A DNA stretch of 64,000 nucleotides. It comes from an uncultured Desulfosarcina sp. GTDB lineage: Bacteria > Desulfobacterota > Desulfobacteria > Desulfobacterales > Desulfosarcinaceae. Made by a program: the position numbers and the translations under genes. The stretch's first letter is position 1, and the number at the start of each line of letters is the position of its first letter. The notes beneath the pieces were generated by a model that was not told the DNA's origin, made no database searches, and saw nothing but the letters and a program-made list of their open reading frames with translations. This document shows, piece by piece, positions 41,023-50,148 of this stretch. The stretch is from the NCBI RefSeq assembly GCF_963668215.1, contig NZ_OY764190.1, forward strand, positions 3,968,001-4,032,000, read 5' to 3'.

Positions 41023-41205
41023 ATGAGCGGTATGCTGAAAGTCACATTGGTAAAAAGCATGATTGGACGGCCCGAAAAACACCGCAAGGTTTTGAAGGGT
41101 ATGGGGCTGACCAAAGTCAATCGCACCGTCGAACTGCAAAATACTCCTTCCGTACGCGGAATGGTTGCAAAGGTATCCCACTTGGTGGTTGCCGAGGAGA
41201 AATAA
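41023..41205 (+). CDS. rpmD: 50S ribosomal protein L30
   Basis: A 60-residue L30: LKVTLVKSMIGRPEKHRKVL and a VRGM segment. Twelve bases after rpsE. Confidence 0.97.
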   Translation: MSGMLKVTLVKSMIGRPEKHRKVLKGMGLTKVNRTVELQNTPSVRGMVAKVSHLVVAEEK

Positions 41206-41208
41206 TCG

Positions 41209-41649
41209 ATGAAACTCAACGATTTGGCACCCGAAAAGGGTCATCGTAAAAGTAGAAAACGCGTGGGACGCGGTGTGGCTTCGGGTTCCGGAAAGACCGC
41301 CGGACGTGGAAGCAAAGGGCAGAACTGCCGTTCGGGCGGCGGTGTGCGCCCCGGATACGAAGGCGGCCAGATGCCCATTCATCGCCGGTTGCCCAAACGC
41401 GGTTTCAAGAACCCGTTCAAAAAGGTTTTTTCCATCGTTAACGTTCAAGATTTGAATCGCTTTGAGGCGGATTCGGTTATCGACGAAGTCGCTTTCGTTC
41501 ATAGCGGTCTCGTCAAAGGCGATCGCGACGGCATCAAAATCCTCGGCAAAGGGGAAATTAAGGTTCCCGTGACGGTTCGGATCAACAAAGTCAGTGAGAG
41601 CGCCAGGCAGAAAATCGAAGCCGCCGGCGGAAAGATCGAGGTGATCTGA
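41209..41649 (+). CDS. rplO: 50S ribosomal protein L15
   Basis: A 146-residue L15 with a Gly/Arg-rich extended N-terminal part (GRGVASGSGKTAGRGSKGQ) threading the 23S rRNA and a globular C-terminus. Three bases after rpmD. Confidence 0.98.
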   Translation: MKLNDLAPEKGHRKSRKRVGRGVASGSGKTAGRGSKGQNCRSGGGVRPGYEGGQMPIHRRLPKRGFKNPFKKVFSIVNVQDLNRFEADSVIDEVAFVHSGLVKGDRDGIKILGKGEIKVPVTVRINKVSESARQKIEAAGGKIEVI

Positions 41650-41651
41650 TT

Positions 41652-42962
41652 ATGGTTGGCAGCGGATTCGGAAACATCTTCAAGATTCCCGAACTCAAAA
41701 GGCGCATCCTGTACACTTTGGCGTTGCTATTTGTATACCGGATCGGCGTCCACGTGCCGACGCCTGGGATCGACACCGTCGCCCTGGCATCTTTTTTTGC
41801 CAAAATGGAAGGCACCATTTTCGGTATCTTCAACATGTTTTCCGGTGGCGCCTTGGAGCAGCTTTCCGTATTTGCGCTTGGCATCATGCCGTACATCAGC
41901 GCTTCGATTATTCTGCAACTGCTGACTGTGGTCATCCCCCATCTCGAGCGGTTGAAAAACGAGGGCGAACAGGGGCGCAAAAAAATCACCCAGTACACCC
42001 GCTACGGCACTGTCGTTCTGAGTATCATTCAGGGTTTCGGGATCAGCGTTGGCCTGGAGAGCATGACCTCACCAGGAGGAGCACCCATCGTACTGGTACC
42101 GGGATGGGGATTTCGGTTGATGACGGTCCTGACGCTGACCGCCGGCACTGCATTTATCATGTGGCTGGGTGAGCAGATCACCGAAAGAGGAATCGGCAAC
42201 GGCATTTCACTGATCATTTTTGCCGGCATCGTAGCCCGCATGCCTACGGCGATCATGAATACTTTCCGGCTGATTTCCACCGGAGAGATGAATATTTTCG
42301 CACTGGTCATCCTCACCCTGCTTATGGTGCTGGTGGTCGGTTTCATCATTTTTGTGGAGCAGGGGCAACGGCGTATTCCCGTTCAATACGCCAAGCGGGT
42401 GGTCGGACGGCGCATGTACGGTGGGCAAAGCACCCACTTGCCGCTCAAAATCAATACATCCGGTGTGATTCCGCCGATTTTTGCCTCTTCCATCATCATG
42501 TTTCCGGCAACTATCGCCAGTTTTATCACCATACCCTGGATGAAGAGCATCGCCGACGCCATGCGGCCCGGCAATCCCTTTTACGAATTGCTGTATGTCG
42601 GTTTTATCTTTTTCTTCTGCTACTTTTATACGGCGGTAACCTTCAACCCGGTGGACGTTGCCGACAACATGAAAAAGAACGGCGGGTACATTCCTGGAAT
42701 TCGTCCCGGAAAAAGGACCGCCGATTATATCGACCGGGTGCTGACACGGATCACGTTAGGCGGTGCCATTTATGTGTCCGCCGTCTGTGTGTTGCCTTCG
42801 ATTCTGATAACCCGCTTCAACGTACCCTTTTATTTCGGAGGGACGGCCCTGCTGATTGTTGTTGGTGTGGCCATTGACACGGTGGCTCAGATGGAATCTC
42901 ACATGCTGACCCGCCACTACGAAGGCTTTTTGAAAAAAGGCGGTATCCGGGGAAGGCGATAG
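41652..42962 (+). CDS. secY: Preprotein translocase subunit SecY
   Basis: A 436-residue channel protein with ten predicted membrane spans: LLFVYRIGVHVPTPGID near TM1, the plug/TM2 region FNMFSGGALEQLSVFALGIMPYI in part, and the cytosolic QRRIPVQYAKR loop before TM7. It works with SecE (17866). It starts two bases after rplO. adk and map, often next, are not here. Confidence 0.99.
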   Translation: MVGSGFGNIFKIPELKRRILYTLALLFVYRIGVHVPTPGIDTVALASFFAKMEGTIFGIFNMFSGGALEQLSVFALGIMPYISASIILQLLTVVIPHLERLKNEGEQGRKKITQYTRYGTVVLSIIQGFGISVGLESMTSPGGAPIVLVPGWGFRLMTVLTLTAGTAFIMWLGEQITERGIGNGISLIIFAGIVARMPTAIMNTFRLISTGEMNIFALVILTLLMVLVVGFIIFVEQGQRRIPVQYAKRVVGRRMYGGQSTHLPLKINTSGVIPPIFASSIIMFPATIASFITIPWMKSIADAMRPGNPFYELLYVGFIFFFCYFYTAVTFNPVDVADNMKKNGGYIPGIRPGKRTADYIDRVLTRITLGGAIYVSAVCVLPSILITRFNVPFYFGGTALLIVVGVAIDTVAQMESHMLTRHYEGFLKKGGIRGRR

Positions 42963-43039
42963 AGGAAAATGTTGCGTTCCCAATAAGGAGCGCAACCCGA
43001 GGGTTACATACTTTACAGGGTTCAACGCGGGAGATTCGT

Positions 43040-43258
43040 ATGCCAAAAGAAGAGGCCATCAAAGTCGAAGGCATTGTCCTGGAGACACTGCCGAACGCGA
43101 TGTTCAAGGTCGAACTGGAAAACAAGCACCAGGTTTTGGCGCATATCTCCGGCAAGATGAGGATGCATTTTATCAAGATTTTGCCTGGAGACAAGGTTAC
43201 GGTGGAGCTATCCCCCTACGATTTGTCACGAGGCCGCATCACTTATCGATCAAAGTAG
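43040..43258 (+). CDS. infA: Translation initiation factor IF-1
   Basis: A 72-residue OB-fold IF-1: EEAIKVEGIVLETLPNAMF and ISGKMRMHFIKILPGDKV. It blocks the A site during initiation. GGGAG precedes ATG 43040. Confidence 0.98.
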   Translation: MPKEEAIKVEGIVLETLPNAMFKVELENKHQVLAHISGKMRMHFIKILPGDKVTVELSPYDLSRGRITYRSK

Positions 43259-43335
43259 TCGGTACCAACCGTACTGCGGCAAAAGGTTGCCGTAAACGAA
43301 AAAACCATTGCCGCACCACATAAAGGAGTCGACAA

Positions 43336-43449
43336 ATGAAGGTCAGAGCATCCGTCAGGAAGATTTGCAGCAAATGCAAAATCATCAAGCGTAAAGGAAC
43401 CGTACGGGTTATCTGTGAAAACAAAAGACACAAACAGAGGCAAGGTTAG
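43336..43449 (+). CDS. rpmJ: 50S ribosomal protein L36
   Basis: A 37-residue L36: MKVRASVRKICSKCKIIKR, ending RHKQRQG. The CSKC, C and H ligands are all kept, so it is the zinc-binding form. AAAGGAG lies upstream. Confidence 0.97.
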   Translation: MKVRASVRKICSKCKIIKRKGTVRVICENKRHKQRQG

Positions 43450-43462
43450 AGGAGGTTGAACT

Positions 43463-43843
43463 TTGGCTAGAATCGCTGGTGTAGACTTACCTAGACGCAA
43501 ACGGATAGAAATCGGTCTGACCTACATATATGGTATTGGAAGAACAACCTCCAATCGGATTTTGGAGAAACTCAAAATCGATCCCAATACCAGCACAGAC
43601 GACCTTTCAGAAGCTGAGATCAACAGTATTCGCAAAGTGATCGATAGCGAATACAAGGTGGAAGGGGAACTCCGAACGGAGGTCTCCATGAATATCAAGA
43701 GGCTCATGGACCTGGGCTGTTACCGTGGACTCCGCCACCGGCGGTCCCTGCCCGTGCGCGGTCAGCGGACCAGCACCAACGCCAGGACAAGAAAAGGGCC
43801 TAAACGTTCCGCGATCAAGAAAAAAGGCGCGGCCAAAAAGTAA
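43463..43843 (+). CDS. rpsM: 30S ribosomal protein S13
   Basis: A 126-residue S13: ARIAGVDLPRRKRIEIGLTY and RHRRSLPVRGQRTSTNARTRKG at the tRNA-contacting tail. TTG 43463 start, behind AGAGGAGG. Confidence 0.98.
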   Translation: MARIAGVDLPRRKRIEIGLTYIYGIGRTTSNRILEKLKIDPNTSTDDLSEAEINSIRKVIDSEYKVEGELRTEVSMNIKRLMDLGCYRGLRHRRSLPVRGQRTSTNARTRKGPKRSAIKKKGAAKK

Positions 43844-43867
43844 TCATCATTTGACGGGAACAGTTAA

Positions 43868-44254
43868 ATGCCGAGAAAAAGCAAGACGAAAAAAAAGGAA
43901 AGAAAGAACATCTCCAGCGGAGTTGTTCATATCCAGTCCACTTTCAACAACACCATCGTCACCATTACCGACGCAATGGGAAATGTTGTTTCATGGTCCA
44001 GTGCAGGTATTCACGGTTTTAAGGGCTCGCGGAAAAGCACTCCTTTTGCAGCCCAGCTAACCGCTGAAGACGCCGCCAAAAAGGCTATGGAGCATGGCAT
44101 GAAAAGCGTGGAAGTGTACGTCAAGGGACCGGGAGCTGGTCGGGAATCTGCACTTCGCGCCCTTCAGGCTGCGGGTTTCAACGTCGTGATGATCAAGGAT
44201 GTCACCCCCATTCCCCACAACGGTTGCAGGCCGCCGAAAAGAAGACGGGTGTAG
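43868..44254 (+). CDS. rpsK: 30S ribosomal protein S11
   Basis: A 128-residue S11: FNNTIVTITDAMGNVVSWSS and VTPIPHNGCRPPKRRRV, lying beside the mRNA exit. Confidence 0.99.
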   Translation: MPRKSKTKKKERKNISSGVVHIQSTFNNTIVTITDAMGNVVSWSSAGIHGFKGSRKSTPFAAQLTAEDAAKKAMEHGMKSVEVYVKGPGAGRESALRALQAAGFNVVMIKDVTPIPHNGCRPPKRRRV

Positions 44255-44319
44255 CCCGGGGCCCACGGGCGATTACCATCGATACGACATGAACCGGTCT
44301 GATTCAAAAGGAGGACGAA

Positions 44320-44949
44320 TTGGCAAGATATAGAGGATCCGTCTGCAGAATATGCCGACGCGAGAATATGAAATTGTTTTTAAAGGGGGACCGTTGCTAC
44401 TCCGACAAATGCGCATTTGACCGCCGAGGCTATGCCCCGGGTGAGCATGGTCAGCGTCGGCGCGGGAAACCGTCGGATTACGGCATCCAACTCCGAGAAA
44501 AGCAGAAGGTAAAAAACACCTATGGTCTTTCAGAAAAGCAATTCCGGTTGACTTTTAAGACAGCCGACCGGCAAAAAGGCATCACTGGAACCAACTTGCT
44601 TGTTCTTCTTGAACGAAGGCTTGACAACGTGGTTTACCGGTTGGGTTTCACCAACTCGCGGACACAGGGAAGGCACTTCGTCCGGCATAACCATTTTCTG
44701 GTCAACGGGAAACGCGTTAACATCCCTTCTTACCTGGTCAATATCGGCGACACAATTGAGGTGACCGAAAAAAGCAGGAAGGTACAGGCAATCGTGGATT
44801 CGCTGGACGCAGTGATCCGAAGAGGTCTCCCTCCTTGGATTGCTGTCGAAAAAGAGAAGTTTAAAGGAGAAATAAAAAGCTTCCCGGTTCGCGAAGACCT
44901 TACCTTGCCGATGCAGGAGCAGCTGATTGTAGAACTCTACTCCAAATAA
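44320..44949 (+). CDS. rpsD: 30S ribosomal protein S4
   Basis: A 209-residue S4: ARYRGSVCRICRRENMKLFL (cysteines of the zinc-type N-terminus: CRICR and later CYSDKC), then the S4 RNA-binding domain (ERRLDNVVYRLGF). TTG 44320 start, behind AAGGAGG. In enterics S4 represses the alpha operon. Confidence 0.98.
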   Translation: MARYRGSVCRICRRENMKLFLKGDRCYSDKCAFDRRGYAPGEHGQRRRGKPSDYGIQLREKQKVKNTYGLSEKQFRLTFKTADRQKGITGTNLLVLLERRLDNVVYRLGFTNSRTQGRHFVRHNHFLVNGKRVNIPSYLVNIGDTIEVTEKSRKVQAIVDSLDAVIRRGLPPWIAVEKEKFKGEIKSFPVREDLTLPMQEQLIVELYSK

Positions 44950-45031
44950 TGCATAGCATGGGACCGCATTGACGCTACGGTCCTGAATGCCGATCTGCAT
45001 TGGCTTAATAATCCCTTCTGGAGAAAACGTG

Positions 45032-46051
45032 ATGTCTAAAAACGAACTTATGTATATGAACTGGCGTGAGATGATCAAGTCGGACAAAGTTCGCGTTACA
45101 AGTACCGAGACATACGGTAAATTCGTATGTGAACCTCTGGAAAGAGGATTCGGTATCACCCTTGGAAATTCTTTGCGAAGAACGATCCTCTCTTCACTGT
45201 ATGGTGCGGCCATCGTTTCCGTCCGGTTCGATTCTGTTGAGCATGAGTTCAGTGTCATTCCTGGAGCGCTTGAAGATGTATCGGAAATCATTTTGAACCT
45301 CAAAGAGGTTCGATTGAAGATGGACGATGCTACGCCGCGTACGATACGGCTTGAAGCATCTGGAGAAGGACCCGTCAGGGCCACCGCCATTACCAGTGAC
45401 GATGGGCATGTGGAGGTGCTGAACCCTGAGCAGCACATCGTCACCCTGACCGGAGAAGGCGACCTGAAAATGACTATGGCCGTTAAAGCGGGCAAGGGAT
45501 ACTCGCTGGCGGAGGCCAACAAGGACGAGGATGCGCCCATCGGAACGATACCCATCGATGCGGTGTTCTCGCCGATCAAAAGGGTCAACTATGTGGTGGG
45601 AAATGCACGCGTCGGTCAGCGTACGGATTACGATAAGCTGACCCTGGAGGTGTGGACCGACGGAAGCGTGTCTCCCGAAGACGCTGTTGCCTATGGCTCA
45701 AAAATCCTCAAAGAGCAATTGAGTATTTTTATCAATTTCGACGAAGATTCTGAACCACAGACCGCCGACAGCGACGAGGATCAGGAAAAGCCCTCTTTCA
45801 ACGACAACCTGTATCGTAGCGTCGAGGAACTCGAGCTTTCCGTTAGAAGCGCCAATTGTCTTAAAAATGCTGAAATCCTTAAAATTTACCAGCTGGTCCA
45901 AAAAACCGAAACTGAAATGCTCAAAACAAAAAATTTCGGTCGAAAATCGCTCAATGAAATCAAGGAAGTCCTGTCCGAGATGGGGCTCTCGCTGGGGATG
46001 AAGCTCGATAATTTTGTCCCGCCTGAAGAATCAGTCGAAGAAGGGGAGTAA
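45032..46051 (+). CDS. rpoA: RNA polymerase subunit alpha
   Basis: A 339-residue alpha subunit: the N-terminal dimerisation domain contains GFGITLGNSLRRTILSS, the linker is acidic, and the C-terminal domain has VEELELSVRSANCLKNA and NFGRKSLNEIKEVL, which bind UP elements and activators. ATG 45032 is chosen behind TCTGGAG; an in-frame ATG 15 codons upstream has no ribosome site. Confidence 0.97.
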   Translation: MSKNELMYMNWREMIKSDKVRVTSTETYGKFVCEPLERGFGITLGNSLRRTILSSLYGAAIVSVRFDSVEHEFSVIPGALEDVSEIILNLKEVRLKMDDATPRTIRLEASGEGPVRATAITSDDGHVEVLNPEQHIVTLTGEGDLKMTMAVKAGKGYSLAEANKDEDAPIGTIPIDAVFSPIKRVNYVVGNARVGQRTDYDKLTLEVWTDGSVSPEDAVAYGSKILKEQLSIFINFDEDSEPQTADSDEDQEKPSFNDNLYRSVEELELSVRSANCLKNAEILKIYQLVQKTETEMLKTKNFGRKSLNEIKEVLSEMGLSLGMKLDNFVPPEESVEEGE

Positions 46052-46059
46052 ACGTTCCA

Positions 46060-46704
46060 ATGAGACATAGAAAAAGCGGTGTCAAACTCAATCGTACCAC
46101 CAGTCATCGGCAGGCAATGTTTCGCAACATGGTGACTTCTTTGTTTAAACATGATCGCATCAAGACAACTGATGCCAAGGCGAAAGAGCTTCGCAGATGG
46201 GCCGACCACATTGTGACGCTTGCCAAACGCGGCGATCTTCACGCCCGCAGGCTGGCCATGGCTATTGTCCGTGAAAAGGACGTGGTCCATAAGCTTTTTG
46301 AGGAAGCGTCCGAACGTTTCGGGACTTTCAATGGTGGGTATACCCGGATAATTAAAATTGGTCGGCGTCCCGGCGATACTGCCGCTATGACCTTGGTTGA
46401 ACTGGTTCGCTCGGACGATGCCAAACCGTCCAAAAAGAAAAAGACAAAAAAGAAAGCGGACGCAAAGACCGAAGTCAAACCCGTCCCACCGGCTGCCGAT
46501 GTTGACAACCAACCGGAAGAAGCGGAAGACCAAGCTGATGAAGTTCAGGCTGAAGCCTCTGCTCCCGCAGCCGAAGACGATACTGCCGGAACGGACGAGG
46601 CGGAAGCTGCCGCACCAGCCGACTCAGAGCCGGACGATGGCCTAGAGGTGATCGATTCGGAAGATTCCAAAAAGGATTCAGAGCCTTCTGCTCCAGAAAA
46701 ATAG
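46060..46704 (+). CDS. rplQ: 50S ribosomal protein L17 with long charged tail
   Basis: Residues 1-about 122 are a normal L17 (MRHRKSGVKLNRTTSHRQAM, FGTFNGGYTRIIKIGRRPGD). The chain then continues for about 90 residues: first a lysine block (KKKKTKKKADAK), then an Ala/Pro/Asp/Glu-rich acidic stretch to the end at 214. E. coli L17 is 127 residues. The tail looks disordered and solvent-exposed at the L17 site near the tunnel exit. The frame is clean up to the terminator. Confidence 0.95.
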   Translation: MRHRKSGVKLNRTTSHRQAMFRNMVTSLFKHDRIKTTDAKAKELRRWADHIVTLAKRGDLHARRLAMAIVREKDVVHKLFEEASERFGTFNGGYTRIIKIGRRPGDTAAMTLVELVRSDDAKPSKKKKTKKKADAKTEVKPVPPAADVDNQPEEAEDQADEVQAEASAPAAEDDTAGTDEAEAAAPADSEPDDGLEVIDSEDSKKDSEPSAPEK

Positions 46705-46725
46705 AAAAGTAATTTTGCCTGTCTT

Positions 46726-46762
46726 AAAGAAGCCCTGCTGTTTCAGCAGGGCTTCTTTTCTC
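46726..46762 (+). terminator. Intrinsic terminator of the alpha operon
   Basis: GAAGCCCTGCTG and CAGCAGGGCTTC form a perfect 12-bp stem with a TTT loop, extended by AAA/TTT and followed by T-rich sequence. It lies 22 bases past the rplQ stop. Confidence 0.95.
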
Positions 46763-47010
46763 ATTTCTCCCATACCTTTCAGATATTCCGCACCTGATCC
46801 TATTTTATCCTTTGACTTTTTAGAATCGTTTCTATAAAAAAGAACACTTGCATATGCAGGCACTCTCCAGCATATTATCGGCTTTCATTAGCTGAATAGC
46901 CTTTAAAAATTTTGCTTGACTTAAAAATTTAGTGGCTGTTAAGTAGCTGGTATATAGCTTAGCAGAGGGCTTGTTTCTTATAACAGAGGGGGAATCAAAG
47001 GAGGGGCCGG
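46763..47010 (+). other. Upstream region of the TRAP operon
   Basis: The 250 bases between the rplQ terminator and the solute-binding protein gene contain no gene. They hold a TGCATATGCA palindrome at about 46851-46860, a TTGACT at 46916 and a sigma-54-like element at 46933-46948. The palindrome lies about 80 bases upstream of that element, where an enhancer-binding protein could bind. Confidence 0.45.
46933..46948 (+). promoter_or_regulatory. Candidate sigma-54 (-24/-12) promoter
   Basis: TGGCTGTTAAGTAGCT matches the GG...GC core of sigma-54 promoters with correct ten-base spacing (TGGC at -24, GCT at -12). The second T of TTGC is changed to A. Confidence 0.5.
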
Positions 47011-48093
47011 ATGATTCGTAACAGAAAAGTGGTAATCGGCTGGGTGATTTTGCTGGTCATTGGATTGTGGTTCAGTCCCGCATTTGCAAAAAAACCGTCT
47101 TTGGATGCATGGAAACCCGATTTCGACCCATCTGGTGCAAAATATAAATGCATCGTTTCCAATGTGTCCCATCCTGTCATTAAAGGCGTGTATGCCGGAT
47201 TTGCAATGCGCGACGAGCTTTGGAAACGCACAAACGGCCAAATTTATCTCGATTTCAAACCGTTCTCCATGCTCGGCGGCGAAGTCGAAGTCCTTAACCA
47301 ACTTCAGATGGGAGCCATCCAGGGAATGGGCGTCAGTTCGGTTGCCGCAACCAACTTGGGCCCTCGTTTCGGTTTGATCAATTTGCCCTTTTTGATCAAC
47401 TCGTTCGAAAAACTCGACAAATTTATCGGGTCCGGTAAACTGTTCGACCATTATATGATGGCCATGGACCATCAGGGTATCATGGGGCTGGACATAACCG
47501 GGTATGGCAACTACGGCTGGGCAACCACCACGCCGGTTAGAAACATTCAGGAAGCCAAGAAGGTGAAGTTCCGTACTGCCGAGGCCGCCGTAAACCAGCT
47601 TTTCTATAAAGAGTGCGGTTTCAACCCGGTCGTTATGCCTTGGCCGGATGTGCCGGTTGCGTTAAAACAGGGGGTGATCACCGGTCTGGACCATACCCCC
47701 ATGGTGTGCAACATCACCAAGAAATTCGAGGTTTGTAAATATTACACCTATCTGGATTATGCCCAGGGACTATTTATCTGGATTTTTAATAAGGCCTGGG
47801 TTAACCAACTGCCCGCAGATCTGCAAACCACCTTCAAAGCGGTTGTTCATGACGTTTGTGCCCAGATCCGGGAGCAAACCAAAATTCAAGAGGCGGTTGA
47901 GATTGCAAAAGCCTCCAAACACGGGATTCTATTTTATACGTTGCCTGAAGAAGATCTTGCCTGGATAAAAAGCAAGGGCAATGCCGCTCATGTGAAATAC
48001 GCTGATGAAATCAACAAATTGTATTCGGGCGACACCTACCGGCCGGCCAACTACCTGAAAGAGGTACAGGATTTCATGGGATATACGGAATAA
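47011..48093 (+). CDS. TRAP transporter solute-binding protein, DctP family
   Basis: A 360-residue periplasmic receptor. The signal peptide (about 1-26) ends FSPAFA. The DctP fold shows the carboxylate-binding Arg segment KVKFRTAEA and VPVALKQGVITGLDHTP. It binds an organic acid and hands it to the membrane subunits encoded downstream. AAAGGAGGGG precedes ATG 47011. The gcdA neighbour suggests a dicarboxylate or aromatic-acid ligand, but the ligand cannot be named. Confidence 0.94.
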   Translation: MIRNRKVVIGWVILLVIGLWFSPAFAKKPSLDAWKPDFDPSGAKYKCIVSNVSHPVIKGVYAGFAMRDELWKRTNGQIYLDFKPFSMLGGEVEVLNQLQMGAIQGMGVSSVAATNLGPRFGLINLPFLINSFEKLDKFIGSGKLFDHYMMAMDHQGIMGLDITGYGNYGWATTTPVRNIQEAKKVKFRTAEAAVNQLFYKECGFNPVVMPWPDVPVALKQGVITGLDHTPMVCNITKKFEVCKYYTYLDYAQGLFIWIFNKAWVNQLPADLQTTFKAVVHDVCAQIREQTKIQEAVEIAKASKHGILFYTLPEEDLAWIKSKGNAAHVKYADEINKLYSGDTYRPANYLKEVQDFMGYTE

Positions 48094-48112
48094 TTGTTTC
48101 AATACATCTTGA

Positions 48113-48147
48113 CAAAAGGGGGTTTCTAATGATGAAACCCCTTTTTG
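48113..48147 (+). terminator. Hairpin between dctP and dctQ, partial terminator
   Basis: AAAAGGGGGTTTC and GAAACCCCTTTTT form a stem of about 13 bp (one G-U pair) around TAATGAT, ending in T's. It lies inside the operon, so it likely lowers read-through and favours expression of the binding protein. Confidence 0.75.
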
Positions 48148-48218
48148 TATAGTGATCGTCCGCACAAAAAACGGTTGCCCCGCACACCATCGCTAACCGA
48201 TAGAAAAAAGGCATTTCG

Positions 48219-48713
48219 ATGACAGGTAAGGTTCTCAACAGATTGGACAAGGTTCTGACTACCTTCGAAGATTGGACCCTTTTTATCAGCGTGATAGTAG
48301 CGCTCGTAGCCTTGTTTTTCAATGTGGTCCTTCGTTATGGGTTTAATTACACACTGGCATGGTCCGAAGAACTGGTTCGGGAGGTTATCATCTACACCAC
48401 GTTTATCGGGTGCTGTTCGGCGGTGAAAAACCGCTCGATGATCAAGATCGATGCTTCGGTTCAGTTGCTTCCTAAACTGAAAATGCCGCTGACCTATTTC
48501 AGCAATGGAGTGATCCTCATTTTTTCTGTAATGATGATGTGGTATGGGTACCAAATGGCCGCTTTGCAGGCCCGGACGTTTCAAAAAACCCTGATTCTGC
48601 AGATCCCCCTGGTTTATTTATACGCCATCCTGCCGCTGACAGGGCTGTTGATGTTTATAAGAACTGCTCAGGTCATTTATCAGGACATGAAATCACCAAA
48701 GGAAGGCGAATAA
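48219..48713 (+). CDS. TRAP transporter small permease, DctQ family
   Basis: A 164-residue protein with four predicted membrane helices and the family segment LRYGFNYTLAWSEELVREVIIY. It partners the large permease in Na+-driven uptake. AAAAAAGG precedes ATG 48219. Confidence 0.93.
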   Translation: MTGKVLNRLDKVLTTFEDWTLFISVIVALVALFFNVVLRYGFNYTLAWSEELVREVIIYTTFIGCCSAVKNRSMIKIDASVQLLPKLKMPLTYFSNGVILIFSVMMMWYGYQMAALQARTFQKTLILQIPLVYLYAILPLTGLLMFIRTAQVIYQDMKSPKEGE

Positions 48714-48760
48714 TCCTCTTTTGAGATAGCAGGAATGGAATAGCAAGGAGACCCACCTTT

Positions 48761-50053
48761 ATGGAGTTGAGTGACATTATTATCCTGTTGATATTGCTTG
48801 GTTGCATGGCCACCTACATTCCTGTTTTCATGTGTCTGTTTTTTACCGGCGTCCTCGGATTTCTTCTGTTTACGGACATCCCCCTGCTTTTGCTGTTTCA
48901 GACCATGTTTCGAAGCATGGATAATTTCGCATTGGTGGTGGTGCTGTTTTTCATTTTATGCGGCAATATCATGACCGCCGGTACTATCGTCGAGAAATTG
49001 ATCAAGGTGGCCAACGCACTGGTCAGCTGGCTTCCCGGAGGACTGGGAATGGCCGGAGTGCTGGCATGCGGATTGTTTGGCGCCATTTCCGGATCAACGG
49101 TCGCCACGGTGGTGGCCCTGGGCGGATTCATGATCCCGGCCCTGTTGGACAATGGCTATCCCGAAAAGTACACCCTGGGGCTGATGACCACCTCGCCCAA
49201 CCTGGGCGTGATCATACCGCCGAGCATCGGCATGATTCTCTATTCCATGATCAGCAACGTCAGTCTGGAAGGGCTCTTCCTGACCGGATTCCTCCCCGGC
49301 GTGCTGATCATGGTTCTGGTATGTGTATATTCTTTTTTCTTTTTCAGGAATAAAAAAGAGATCGTGCGCAAACCGATCCCCTCGTTCATAGAGACGCTGG
49401 CGGTGTTCAAGGAAGGCTTCTGGTCTTTGATGCTGCCGGTTATCATATTTGGCGGTATTTTTTCCGGTGTGTTTACCGCCAACGAGGCGGCCGTGGTCGC
49501 CTGCGTATACGCCTTCATCGTGGAGCTGTTCATCCACAAATCCATGAAGTTCAGTCAGGTTAAACAAATCACCGTCAACTCGGCCGTCACCTCGGCCACC
49601 CTTTTGATCATCGTTGCCGGAGCCACCTGCTTCGGACGCCTGCTGACCCTCGAGGATATTCCCGGACGGATCACGGAAACCGTTTTATCGGCCATCACCT
49701 CACCGTTCGTTTTCCTGATCGCCATGAACATGCTGTTGCTGGTCGTGGGTATGTTCATGGATATCATTTCGGCCACCATGATATTAGGGCCCGTATTTCT
49801 ACCCATGCTGGACGCCTTCGGCATCAGCTGGATGCATTTCGGGCTGGTGATGACCGTGAACCTTGCCATCGGCTACTGTACGCCGCCCATGGGCGTCAGC
49901 TTGTATATTACCGGTGCCATCGCCAACCGGGATCTGATCTATGTATCCAAAGCGGTCACACCCTTTATCGCCATTCAGATTTTTGTTCTTTTACTGATGA
50001 CATTTTTCCCCCAGGTCGTTCTGTGGCTGCCGAAACTGATGGGTTTCGTTTAG
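48761..50053 (+). CDS. TRAP transporter large permease, DctM family
   Basis: A 430-residue, strongly hydrophobic transporter with about twelve membrane segments. Signatures include FGAISGSTVATVVALG, the PPSIGMILYS loop, FTANEAAVVA and the C-terminal TPPMGVSLYIT. It moves solute with Na+. AAGGAG precedes ATG 48761. Confidence 0.95.
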   Translation: MELSDIIILLILLGCMATYIPVFMCLFFTGVLGFLLFTDIPLLLLFQTMFRSMDNFALVVVLFFILCGNIMTAGTIVEKLIKVANALVSWLPGGLGMAGVLACGLFGAISGSTVATVVALGGFMIPALLDNGYPEKYTLGLMTTSPNLGVIIPPSIGMILYSMISNVSLEGLFLTGFLPGVLIMVLVCVYSFFFFRNKKEIVRKPIPSFIETLAVFKEGFWSLMLPVIIFGGIFSGVFTANEAAVVACVYAFIVELFIHKSMKFSQVKQITVNSAVTSATLLIIVAGATCFGRLLTLEDIPGRITETVLSAITSPFVFLIAMNMLLLVVGMFMDIISATMILGPVFLPMLDAFGISWMHFGLVMTVNLAIGYCTPPMGVSLYITGAIANRDLIYVSKAVTPFIAIQIFVLLLMTFFPQVVLWLPKLMGFV

Positions 50054-50080
50054 CGGCCTGATTTGAGTACTCAACGAAAG

Positions 50081-50118
50081 AAGCCTTCGCGATGTTATCG
50101 TTCGAAGGCTTTCTCTTT
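50081..50118 (+). terminator. Intrinsic terminator after the TRAP genes
   Basis: AAGCCTTCG pairs with CGAAGGCTT; an inner CGAT-GTT-ATCG stem stacks on it, and TCTCTTTTC follows. The next gene starts only 31 bases further, so some read-through is probable. Confidence 0.75.
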
Positions 50119-50148
50119 TCTGCAAGCTAACGAAAAGGAGTCAATTTC

